Source: Grifola frondosa (Eukaryota; Basidiomycota; Agaricomycetes; Polyporales; Grifolaceae). From it: 64,000 nucleotides of DNA. Below the pieces are notes generated by a model that was not told the DNA's origin, made no database searches, and saw only the letters and a program-made list of their open reading frames with translations. The stretch's first letter is position 1. Each line of letters begins with the position of its first letter. The translations under genes were made by a program, and so were the position numbers. Location: NCBI GenBank assembly GCA_001683735.1, contig LUGG01000022.1:744001-808000 (forward strand). Reading direction: 5' to 3'. Of this stretch, positions 12,001-22,908 are shown piece after piece.

Positions 12001-12603
12001 CAATTGGCGAGAGCGGAGGCTTAGGACCTCCAAAGCTTTCACGCGGCAAAGGTCCGAAATGCCAAATGACGAGCCGTAGGATTCGAAGTGTGGACCAGGC
12101 GGATCGTCAGGGCCAGGTTCACGGTCAGGCTAACGAAGGATAAGCGCGAGGACGTGATTGAGAGCATATCACTCACAACACCAGTGGTATGAATGGGAAT
12201 GGTTCGACCGACATCTGAGCCGTTAACCTCCTGGACGTCCGACCTGATGTCCTCACCACCACCGTTTCGTGTGACACCATAGTCAACGGGTTCTTCTGCA
12301 AGTTCCCCGAGTCTGCTGGCGATGCTAGCTCTGTCTTTTCCTCGAGTGCTACGTGAGTTATCGCTCCCTCTATCGTCGTCATCAATCATTGGGGGGGTCT
12401 TCTGCATGCCTTCGAGATATAAGAGCACTTGGGGACAATGTGAATCGAACCCCAGTAGGAAACACAATAGCATACCTTTCTCGTTCGACGCTGTGGATGG
12501 GGGTAAGCTGCGTTCGGAGCCTGGATGCAAATGACGTACCGGGCGTAGTAGATCTCATGAGCAAGCTCTTCATCATCTCTGGGGAGGTTCCAAGCGCGTC
12601 CAT
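9070..12603 (-). CDS. Long conserved hypothetical protein, basidiomycete type
   Basis: Start chosen at the ATG at 12603 (MDALGTSPEMMKSLL), giving short 5' exons that join in phase to LLYLEGMQKTPP, then a long Ser/Pro/Arg-rich disordered region (11280-12000), a basic helical stretch VKRAVRKAVRARVKKLG (about 10960), more disorder with a His-rich patch (about 10570), and a compact C-terminal domain of roughly 250 residues: VDEVALSIWSTQTYKRYVRA, DRLFVPPNMADAI, LLIVLAKHRNDDNHWVVHR, WPDAIYPSPDHLMQKMVRLHRP, ending NWEDMH. I do not recognise a named family. The NHWVVHRFSLPDG...YDTYP arrangement faintly recalls the His/Asp part of C48 (Ulp1-like) folds, but no catalytic Cys is apparent, so I assign no activity. 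No membrane segment or signal peptide was seen. At least six introns. Confidence 0.7.
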
Positions 12604-14034
12604 GATGTACGGATTTTGGTTCGTATTCGAGAAGGGTAGCGCAAGGATAGAATACAAGAAGCGGGGCCAAAATAAAGTAAGCAGGAGACGGTATGAAGCG
12701 TAGAAATAAAGGGTAGTAATCAGCCGGAGAAGGATATCGAGGTTCGAGTTGGGTATAGCCCAACATGAGGTGACCGCGAGGCACTACATTCATTGTTGTT
12801 GTCTGTTTGCATGCCGATCCATGGCAATTAAGACCTGAAATAAGTATTTTCCTTTTGTTCAATCACATTTATTGTCGCAAGGACTGCAACACATTAATCT
12901 CAGGCCTGCACGCCCAATTGTGTCTTCATGAATGGCAGGATGGCAGGTTATTGCTAGGCTACAGTAGCTCATTCGAATGCACGTCAAATGAGATGCCACT
13001 GGTAAGCTCGGAGACTTTCTTCAATCCTTCACAACAAAAAAGACCGTTTGAATAGTAGACGACCGTTACAATTCAATCAGCATTCTCCAAATGGAAGCTC
13101 GCACTCAGCATCTTATTGAAGTCCTAGCAGAACTTCCACAAATGACAACTGATATCTGTCGTCATGTATCCCAGCGGAAAGTGGACCTGGCCGTCTCAGC
13201 ATTGCGGTCCAGCGCCTCAAATCGCGCCACTAATAGTACCATTCCACGCCTCTTGAATTGTGGTGAAATTATTTGCGGCGCGGTTAGCCAGGGTACAGGG
13301 TCCGTATGCTCATTTGCTCCTGCCCTGTGAGTACATACATGTTTGCATTTCCAATCCGTTTAAAAGGGGCACTGAATTTGACGATCTTCCAATACGCCGT
13401 TCGATCGTTAGTCACCGAGGATCGTAATCACAAGAATGCAGTGAGAGATTAGAGATTTAACCGGGGTAAGTCTCTGACCATATTCCCCCAACAAAATCTG
13501 TCATAACTACACAACGTACTTACTCGGTGTCGCTATGCTCTTGAATTTTAGGACGGATAGACGTTTGCATCATTTTCCGAAGGCGACGATGGCGTTTTTT
13601 TTTTTCGAGCACTGCATCGGCATAAACCTGGCCAACGACCAAACCTCCGGAGTACCTTTTCACAAACCCACGACTTTATTCAAAATTCCACGGTCTTAAG
13701 CACAAAGATCATGTAAACCACCTGCGATCCTCCCGATGTTTTGAGATGCCTCCGTTGCCTCCTGGCAGGAACGTGGACATTCGATCGTGTAGCATAATTT
13801 AAACGGAGGCAAATTGGCTAAATCGGAGATCCCTCGACGTAAATCTCAGTGTCTTTGATGCATTCGATCGTGTGGCCAGCCGTAGCTAATTATTTGAGAG
13901 CAACCATCGGATGAAGGCGGGATGCGAGGATGATGTACACCATTCTTAACGCTCTGCGTGTACGTCACTAGAATGAGGCGCAATACATGATCCCAAGCGG
14001 TCTCGCGGAAGAACCAATGGTCTTGGTTCAACCG
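12604..14034. other. Intergenic region, possible small gene
   Basis: About 1.4 kb. A 79-codon plus-strand frame at 13091-13330 (starting MEARTQHLIEVLAELPQMTT) is the only one with plausible protein-like composition. It has no recognised family, and I give it little weight. A 13-base T tract lies near 13596. The left end should hold the promoter of the minus-strand gene starting at 12603. Confidence 0.3.
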
Positions 14035-16142
14035 TTACGCCATTAACGCCGCGATAGCCTCAGGAATAACAGGCCGCTCCTTCCACTCCGCCTCCCATCC
14101 AGCTGGCGCCCCCTCTTGACCACCAACGCTTGGCAGTCCAAAGACTGCAGTGGCCAGCCAAACGTCATTCCCGCCCGCCTCATGCTCGTCCATAAGCGTC
14201 GGCAGCACGCCCGCGGAACCATGAGATTCGTATTCGCATCCGTACGCAAAGCCTTCCCAACCCTGCCCGGTTTCTGGCGCAGCTCTGCAAGGGCAGACAC
14301 ACCCGCCTTCGATGCCGCACGCGCGTCACCACCGCTCTCCAGTGTGCCGAACGCCTCCCGGTCACAGGCTCGAGCGCCCGGTCGTCCTTTCCCTGTCCGT
14401 ATATCGCGAATCCACCCTCCGCGGAGAGTAGTTGCCGCCCTGTCCTAATGCGGTGCACACGGAGATGCCACAGCGGCGCGTCCGCCGCCGGGGGCACAAG
14501 CCACGTCTCCACGGCCACGTCCTTCCACGGATACCACATTGAGCGGAGCCATCCGCCGTTCTCGATGCGCGCCTCCTTCGTCTCGCGCCGGACCTTCCAC
14601 GTCTCGCCTTTGTCGTCGCTCAGCGCGAGCGCGTTGTCCGCGGCGAGCTCCTCGAGCGTCAGGTTCCCCGAGGGTACGCTGTATCCAAACGCGGCAGAGT
14701 ACGAGAATTTGCCGTACTTGGCGGCGCTTTGTTTCACGGGGTACGAGCATTGCTGGCCAGAGGAGAGCAGGAAGGTGTGCCCACCGAGGTTCGTGGCGAT
14801 ATGCAGTGGTTTGTAGAGTATCTTGGTCGTTTCCGGAGGTCCTCTGGGTACGGCTCTTCTTTGGTGGCCCAGAACGGATGGTGGTCTGGAATAGAGAGCG
14901 CATGACTGAGAGGACGATGAAGGACTTGCAGCACCAGTAGGGACTACCAGGCGAATTATAATTCTATATTGAAAAAGCCACTGTCAGAAGGACGAAGCTT
15001 ATTTTTATGAACCCCGGCAGATGTCACAGCACCTCGGTCATATTGAGATTCGGATAACAATATCCAATCGTGAGTGTCCCGTCAGAATTGTATGCGCCAG
15101 GCTGTCTGGCCCAAAAGCGGATGTTACGCAGCTGAAGACCTTTGACGACACCCCAAGTCAAAGGAGCAGGCAGGTCCACGTCGGCAAAGGCAAGCGCCCC
15201 CCAGAAGGACGACATAGCGAAGCGATATGTCAGGCTCCGTCCAAAAGTGATAGCGCGTCCTATCGCAATAAGTGCTTGTCAGTGCACGGGCCCGAAAGAC
15301 GTATGAGGTGTTGAACCTTCAGCATCGAAGTAATACACAAAATCTAGTGCGAACTGGCGCGCACGATTCCTGTAGTCTTCGCATCTGTCGGGATCTTCGT
15401 CTTGAGCCAGCTTGGAGTAGACCAGTTGTGCAAATTGGATTGCGAACGAAGACGAGTAGTAGTCGAGCTGTACAACGCCTTCTGGGCCATCTCTCGACCA
15501 ACCATCGCCGATATAGAAGGTATCTAAATGATCCATGTCTGCTTTCATGCGCTTCGCGTCGAATTTTGGAGATCCCACTTTGGATAGACCAAGGTTGGCG
15601 AAAACCTAGGAACGTAGATGTCAAATCCGAAGGGGTAAAGCGATTATAGCAAACTCACTCGGAACCACAACCAATTAGTGTTTGGCATCTCCTTGTCATT
15701 CATACCGCCAAGCCATGTCTCCAGATGTCTCTTGCCTTCATCAGGAAGGGGATCCCACAGTTTTTCTCTCGCTACTGCAAGGGAGAAGCCAATGGCGGAA
15801 CACTCAACCATTCGTTGGTCTTTGTTCCGCATGCTCCCCAAAACTCCTCATGATCAGGGTTCGTGCCACTCGCGAAGCCTTTCACCCATCTTTGGGTGCC
15901 TTCGTACGAACCTCCACCAGCAAGTAGAGAAGCAAGACCCCATATTGGACGAGAGAAGCCTTCGAGTTGTGCGGCCGATTCATCGTAATGAGTACCAGTG
16001 AAACCAAGGTGGATACGAGCGCCACCGGGAAAGAAGTATGAGATGCGAGAGGGTCGAGGAGACCAATCAAGAACCTGCCGAGATCCTCCTTGGTTTCCAG
16101 AGGATTGGAGGCAAAAGGCATTGTATTGGCGAAGGACGACAT
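14035..16142 (-). CDS. DUF2264 family protein, about six frame breaks
   Basis: The spliced reading covers the whole DUF2264 domain (PF10022), found in fungi and bacteria and probably related to alpha-barrel glycoside hydrolases; its substrate is not known to me. Landmarks: [122 protein letters not shown] and [12 protein letters not shown]. To keep this order one base must be added at six places: 16027-16029, 15836-15839, near 14907-14914, near 14835-14842, 14357-14359 and 14210-14212. All are at or beside G/C runs. Either this is a fresh pseudogene or the assembly has undercalled bases; similar breaks in essential genes nearby favour the second. No signal peptide is obvious, and the exact start is uncertain among several nearby ATGs. 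Confidence 0.82.
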
Positions 16143-16699
16143 GGTCGATGAGCACAATGGCGGCGAATAGCTGAGGAAGACATGGCGAGTGGTGGGCTAC
16201 TTATGCTGCTGGACGAGCTCCAGGTCAGGAGCTTGGAGGACACCGGTCCGCTCACCTTCGAGTTACTGGGGACGGCCCGAAGCTACTCCGATCGAGCTCG
16301 GTGGCAGATTTAGCTCACTCACCGACTCCTTCTATGATCAGAATAATATTGCCCATGCGTGAAATGAAAGGACTTGTTTACGAAGAACGCCGAGTAAAAG
16401 GAGCCTGACAATAGTAGTACTCGGCTCGAACATGGACCAATTTGTCTTCAAGCTCATCGCCGGCGCAATACCTCGCATGTGGCTCAAAAATCTTGAAAAA
16501 CGAACGCTCCCTGTGATTTCTGTGTTCTGTGAATAGAGAAGTTCACATGATGAGGAATCGAACAAGAACTGAAGTTAGTAAGCTGCCGTGGACGTGACAT
16601 ATGGTGTGTGACAATCGCGTTACGGCTCGCGTCTCTATCACGGTTTGACGCGTCGCCCCTCATCTCTTGACCTCATCTCACGTTCGCACCGCTCTAAAC
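16143..16699. other. Divergent intergenic region between DUF2264 gene and MCL1
   Basis: About 560 bases separating two divergently transcribed genes, so both promoters should lie here. A minus-strand open frame at 16338-16565 has no recognisable family and I do not call it a gene. GAGCTC-rich tracts occur around 16210-16310. No transposon or RNA gene was seen. Confidence 0.4.
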
Positions 16700-19600
16700 A
16701 TGACAAGCAAGAGTTTTGTCAACTCCGCCCATCTACCTGGAAATACATGCATCGCATTTGCTAGAGATGGCTCGTAAGTGCTTGTATGGGCTGGTGACTG
16801 GAAGCTCATCTCTGTTGAAGACGTGTCTACACTGGTGGTACCGACGCGCTGGTTCGCATATGGCGCACAGACCTCGGCGCAGATCAAGAACCAGATGTTG
16901 CGATTGAGGCAGTAGAGGGCATCTCAACTCTTGCAACTGGGGTTCGCTCTCTCCCAGTGTGTTCACACGTCTTTCCGGCACTGATTGTTATGCATCATTA
17001 GAATGACTGCTGGCTGTCCGGAAGCGAAGATGCGGAGGTTCGAAGATATACGCATGCTAAGGCGGACCTTGAAGGATTGGTAACGAATGCTATGGGGGTG
17101 GCTATTCGCTGTGTTGCTGTCGATCCCAAAGGCAAAAGAGTTGCTGTCACATCGGAGTGCGCACCTTAAACCTGACACCATGGTTTTGTACTTATGCATC
17201 ATTTTAGCGAACCCACCGTGAAAGTGATTGAGATTGAGAATACGGTGAAGATATCTGTTCTTGAAGGCCATACCAAGGCAGTTCGCAAGGCGTCGTGGCA
17301 CCCGTCAGGCACCCTCTTGGTATGTACTGTCCGCTCTCTAACAATCGTTCGAAACCGACTTGTGGTAGACGACATGTGGTGCGGATGGAAAAATTATAGT
17401 ATGGGATGTCTCAGAAAGCGAACCCAAACAAGAGAAAGTCATCGAGGGCATCATCCCCGTGGTCACTGATACAAAGTATGGATGTGTCGTGTTCTTGTGC
17501 TGAGTCCAAACTGAGGATGATCAGTTCACCCGAATTTTCTCAGGACTGCTCAGCCGTCTGGCATACATCCGGGCAATATTTCTTCGTGGCGACTCGAACA
17601 CACGGTCAGTACGTTTTATCGCTTGCCGACAGATTTGTCCTGATTGCATCTTCAGAAATTATAACCATATCTCGTAGTGACTGGACGAAGAGTTCTACTC
17701 TCGCCGACGATGCATGCTCTGGCGAGATCACTGCACTGGCGCTCTCGAAGAACGGTGTATACCTTGCCTCCGCCTCGAAGTCAGGAATATTCATATGGTC
17801 AACTCAGAACCGCCGACTGCTCTTCCGGTTCGCAATATTCCACAATAGTTCTTGCTCTCATCTGATGCCAATGCTGGCCGTCTCAGATTCCAAGAGCCAC
17901 TCACAGCACCAATCACGCAGATGGCATTTTCTCCCTCACAGAATCTTCTCGCATGGGTAGATTCAGGCGGTGTCCTCACTCGGTGGCCAGAGCCTATCCC
18001 AGCGTCCGCTCCCGACCCCGTCAGGACGTCCGCTGGTACGAAATCCGTCACCGTGCCTGTGAAAAGGAAGGCGTCGCCAACGCTCTTTGACGACGACAAC
18101 GCCGTAGTGGGAGATGCCAGCGGCAACGTTGACCTCGAGGAAGATCTTGGAATTGACCTCGATAACGATGATTGGATTTTGGACGACCTCGGTGACGGCA
18201 TGCAGGATGATGATGAGTCGAAACGATTCGGAGGCAAAGATGGCATTAAGGAGATGGGTACGTATGATTTATTGCATAGTGCGGGAATGCTCGTTTACAT
18301 AATCTCCTAGTGAGCGTGACAAAGGCGCAACCAGCTTTCCAACCAGGCTCTACGCCAATGGAGAACAAGAAGCGATACCTTGGTGAGCACGCTCGGACCG
18401 TTGTCTATGGACAGGCATTAACATTCTGCAGCATATAACACGATTGGCGTAGTCGAAGTGACCGATCAAGATACACACCACATCGTGAACGTCGAATTTC
18501 ACGACAGGTCCGCACGAAAGGGGTACCACTTCACAGATCACTTCAAATACGACCTCGCCGCACTCGGTAAGCCGTTGTTAGCTTGGGTAAGTAGTCTCGC
18601 CGAACTCACCCTGCCGATCAAACAGGCGAGCGCGGCGCTTTATATGCGTGTCAACCAGAGAACGACCATCCCGCACACGTCATGTACAAGCCTTACGGAA
18701 CGTGGGCATCGCAGGGGGAGTGGACGTACGACCTCCCGAAGGGCACGAAGGTGCTCGGCATCGCGGCCGGGGCCCCCCGCCGACCAAGTCGCTGCGCGAG
18801 AAATCCGACGTGGACATGCAAGGGAACGGAAATGTCGTGGTCGCGACGAGTGAGAACGAGCTGCTCTTCCTGTCCGGCAGCGGCATCGAGCGGTGCTGCC
18901 TGAGCCTGCCAGGCGATTTCGTGGCAATGGTCGCCGGCCCCGAATGGGTGTTCGTCGTCAACCGCGATGGTGCGACCACCATGGATGGTATGGTCCTTTG
19001 AGGCATCACCGCGTGCAAATGTTGATATCAATCGTCCAGGTTCTCAGAATTTGACTGGTAGACTCATCAATTTTGACAACTTCTGTCTGTTGCAGAAGGA
19101 CGCGCTGCCCATTCCGAAGCGCCACCTGTTAAAGTGGATCGGCATCACAGAAGAAGGCGTAAGTGAAGTGGCTGTTTCGTTTCCGAGATAAAGTAACTTA
19201 TTACTTTGCAGGCCCCTGCAATCTATGACTCCGCAGGCATTTTGAACATGCTTCCTAGATTCAGGTTACCATTTTCAGCAACGTGGACTCGAGTCTTGAA
19301 TACTAGTGCTCTCGAAAGGCGTGAAGGAAAGGACGAGTCTTATTGGCCTGTTGGTTGGCCGGAGACGTATTTATGTGCTTGATTCTCAAGGTGCGTAGCA
19401 TGGTGAAATGAGTCTCCACAAAACCTAACGGGCAGGATAGGGGCGACAAGAAAACCCAGGCTTCCCTAAGCCCCTCATCCAGGAACTACCAATACGGATA
19501 CCGTTCAAACGTACCGACCCGAAAGAAGCGCCGTTGGAAGAACAGTGAGCCTGGCGATATTCCCAATCATCGTCAAGAATATTTCTAACTGCTGCATTCT

Positions 19601-21011
19601 ACAGTTTCGCTCGCGAGAGCGTATTGCTCGACATCCTCCGAGACTCACTCGGTGACGAGTTAACGACAGACGAGATCTCGCGGAGAGAGCTCGCCCTTGA
19701 CAAAGAGCTCATCCAGCTCGTCCAGAACGCATGCAAGAACGACAAGCTGGCCCGCGCTCTCGACCTCACGCGGTTGCTCCACCATAACGCCTCCTTCGAC
19801 ATGGCCATAAAGGTGGCGGGCTTCTACCACCTCATCGGGCTCCAGGAAAAAATGGAGGCGCTCAGAGATGACCGCGAAGAATCGGACCGCCTCGCGGATG
19901 CACGCGACAAGCGACGGCAGCGAGCGCGAGATTTTGCGACTGTACCTGCTCCCCGTATGCCTCTCGCCGGGCCATCCCGCCCGAAGGCATTCCAGGACTT
20001 CCGGCCTCCGCCTGCGCTGCACAGACCGGGTCTCGAGCGCGCAACCCCCGCTGTGGACTCGTTTAGGAGTACCAATATTGCGCCACTAAGGACCGGGATG
20101 AGCAGCCAAATGTCGACAGACACCACGGTGTATGAATCATCCTTTGGGGATGAACCTGCGAATAACGACTTTTCGTTTGCATCGCCGGGTAAGCGGAAGC
20201 GAGCAAATGACGATGAACCTGTCAGAGAGTCACGGTCTCCTGGACTGGACAACGGGTCGAAACGACGCGCCATCGCCGACTCCGCAAGGATGGCGCCTCC
20301 TCCGCCTCCAGCGAGTGAGAGCATTATCGGAGCGTTGAATACAGTGCATAGTTGACAACCTTATTCCAGGAAGCAACCCGTTCGCTCGCAAGCCTGGAGC
20401 GGATACGGGCCGCAATCCGTTCGCGAGAAGTGCAGATATGAATAAATCTGTCCATAAGAGCGACAGTTTCTTCTCCAAAGTCGATGCGGCGGAATCAGAC
20501 AAGACGAAGCGTACGTCCACTCCGCAAGATGTATCTATTATGTCTGAGTTTGGGATATCAGGGCCTGTGCCGAATAAAGGCAAGGCAAAGGAGAAGAAAG
20601 AGGCAGGAAAGCAGACGACCTTGTTTGGCCTTCCACCCATTGCTCCAGCGGAGAAATCGGGGAGAAGGTACCGGGACGGAAAAAGAAGTCTGATTCTTCA
20701 GCAGAAGATTCACAGGACACCATTGATGCGTCTGAGACTCAGACAACCGACGCGACCATGGAGATACACAGGTAGAGACACAGACGGATACCCAAGACGA
20801 GGAACTATCACAGGTACCGACTGAAACCGATGAATCGGTTGAAAGCAAGGACACGATACAAATGGTGGTGAGCAGGACAAGCCCATCACCGGTCACAGAT
20901 TAATTGACAATGTTTCCTCCACAGGATCCCGACAGAGGAAGTCCTGAACCCATAGACTGGCCACCTTCTCCAGGAGCCACTACGAGTAAAATCGACACCG
21001 CTGCGAGTTGA
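16700..21011 (+). CDS. MCL1: MCL1/CTF4/AND-1 replisome adaptor, WD40 protein
   Basis: Homolog of the Ctf4/Mcl1/AND-1 hub that links CMG helicase to DNA polymerase alpha-primase in the nucleus. N-terminal WD40 repeats: [95 protein letters not shown] and SAMSKNG-type repeat units near 17740. An acidic linker follows (near 18080-18240), then the conserved SepB domain with [41 protein letters not shown] and KDESYWPVG, and a C-terminal helical and disordered tail with [12 protein letters not shown] motifs. Start ATG at 16700; TGA at 21009-21011. Many short introns. The frame must be repaired by one base at 18773-18778, near 19353, at 20659-20662 and at 20771-20772, and near 20345 there is another shift. 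Because this protein is normally essential, these are probably sequence errors. Confidence 0.9.
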
Positions 21012-21227
21012 TGACCACGCGGGCCGTTGATGACAATGGAGACAATGATCGTTGTACTAATCTACGTTTCTTTCATCTATGCCCAACATCGATATACCAG
21101 GGTGAGATATCACTAAATTGGACGAGCTCTACATACAGCAAACTATGAGAGGTCCTTTTGCATGAACGAATCAGTGATCATCAGATCCTAGAAATACGGT
21201 AAGAATTTGTTGTTTGGAATCGGATGA

Positions 21228-22755
21228 TTAGAAACATGCCTCCGGAGCGAATGGCCAGTTGTCAAATGCACGCATAACGAGTGCCCAATCGGCGACGGTT
21301 AACGCGCGGACTTTCTTCATGACATCAACACGCTGTTCCTTTGGAAGGTTTGTATCGGTCAGAGTCTTGAGGAGGACTTGAGCACCGGGCGCAAGCGAGC
21401 TGCGAGTTGTAGGTCAAAACACGCACTCATGGGGCGGCATAGACGAAAGGAACATACGATATGGCGCGCTTCAACGGTGTGCTCTTCTGGACGAAAAGTC
21501 GGCGAAGGCAATAATCCCACTTGTCAAGCATGCCCTTGCCAATAACCTTGAGAGAGAAGATCACAGATACGTAAGAGTGAGTGGTATAGATAGTATGCAA
21601 ACCTGATCAGCGTATGGTATGATATTTGCAGCAATGAGCGGCTGGCCTGCTCGTCGCACTTCAGGTCGCCGTTCTTGGGCGCCCCTTGGCGTGCGAGGGA
21701 AGAAGTGATCATCGTAAGGAAGAAGCAGGGCTGGGTCGAGCGAAGTCTTGGATTCTGCTGTCGCTTCCGTGATCACACTCACTTTGCAGCGACTGGCTGC
21801 TCCAGAAGAGGAGGATTGGCGCTGTGGAAAGGTCAGACACGCAGATGCAAACAGTAAAAGACATACCTGCCAGATCCACTCCCCCATGATGACACTCATG
21901 GGTATGCGTCCATATTTATATAGCCATGAGTGTTCTGGGATGTGCCGGTACAATTGTGCAATGAGCTGTTCTCCGTGGATGGAATGTGGGAGGTGGCTTA
22001 TAAAGTGTAGATGGGGATGGACTGCCACGGGATGAGCAGAAAAGTGAGTGACATTGAAGTGGACCAGCAACAGGAAGATAAATAGAAAACCTAGGGCCTA
22101 GCGCAGGTGAAGACTCACTCTGCTAGGTAGGGGCGATCCGACGAACCCAAGCTAGGCCCTAGAAAGGTCACCAGTACTTACTTGGCCCTCCCATGGTACT
22201 GTCTCGACGCCTTCCAGTAGTCCCATATTTTCAATCTCGAAGTATGTATCCCACATGAACCCTGACAAAGGTACCACAGTCACCCGAGGATCTGCCTCTT
22301 GTAGAGGCTGCGATAAATCAGCGACAGGAATGACTCTCGGGGAGACAAACGCACACGAAGATATGGAAGGTAATGTTCATTGTCCTCGAGGATTATGAGT
22401 TTGCGTATTTTAGATGAGGGCAGCTCGAGCAGAGCGCGAGACAGAGCTCCGGGACCTGATAAAACTGTCAAGTAACAAACAGCTGCAGTGACAAATGCTT
22501 ACCAGGAAAAGCTTCGATAACAATCTTATTATCACCAGCGGCAATACTGTCTCCACAAATGAATGATTCTGCAACCTTGCTTGCCGTTACTGGATTGCAG
22601 ATAGACACTCTATCTTTGGGGTGAATGTGGCTGGGAAACATGTTGCGCCATTCTGTAGAGGGAGGTAGTGGCGGGATCGCAGTTGTGGTCGAATAGAGGC
22701 GACATGACCAGCCCAAGGATTTTGAGACATGCGAGCAAAAGCGAAGAGTAGCCAT
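21228..22755 (-). CDS. MTF1: Mitochondrial transcription factor Mtf1 / mtTFB (rRNA adenine dimethyltransferase fold)
   Basis: Member of the KsgA/Dim1-like methyltransferase family used as the mitochondrial RNA polymerase cofactor. Start chosen at 22755 because MATLRFCSHVSKSLGWSCRLYS is a good mitochondrial presequence (Arg, Ser, no acidic residues); an in-frame ATG at 22803 lies further upstream. It is followed by NPVTASKVAESF, the SAM-fold motif I region IEAFPGPGALSRALLEL, KIRKLIILEDNEHYLPYL, HSWLYKYGRIPMSVIMG and the conserved C-terminus GKGMLDKWDYCLRRLFVQKSTPL ... VADWALVMRAFDNWPFAPEACF. TAA at 21228-21230. It is divergent from YSH1 with about 150 bases between the start codons. Confidence 0.85.
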
Positions 22756-22908
22756 AACTTGAGCTTGACAGTCCCGCAAGTCGAAGAACTCGTCGCTCTT
22801 CACATTTCTTCACAAGGAAAGCACGTGAACTCCACGTGCATCCTGGCTAGTGTTGCCTGCACTTTCAGTCTCCATCCTCCGGTCTATTGTACTTGTAAAA
22901 TCGTCTTT
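22756..22908. promoter_or_regulatory. Bidirectional MTF1/YSH1 promoter
   Basis: Only 153 bases separate the MTF1 start (minus, 22755) from the YSH1 start (plus, 22909). Both 5' untranslated regions and both promoters must fit here or overlap the neighbouring coding sequence. CACGTGAACTCCACGTG contains two CACGTG E-box-like palindromes (22822-22827 and 22833-22838), possible bHLH factor sites. No obvious TATA box. Confidence 0.5.

Noticed and set aside
18773..20772. Programmed ribosomal frameshifting as an explanation for the MCL1 frame breaks
   Set aside because: No slippery heptamers with downstream structure are evident, the breaks are several per gene, and the same one-base pattern at G/C runs recurs in unrelated genes.
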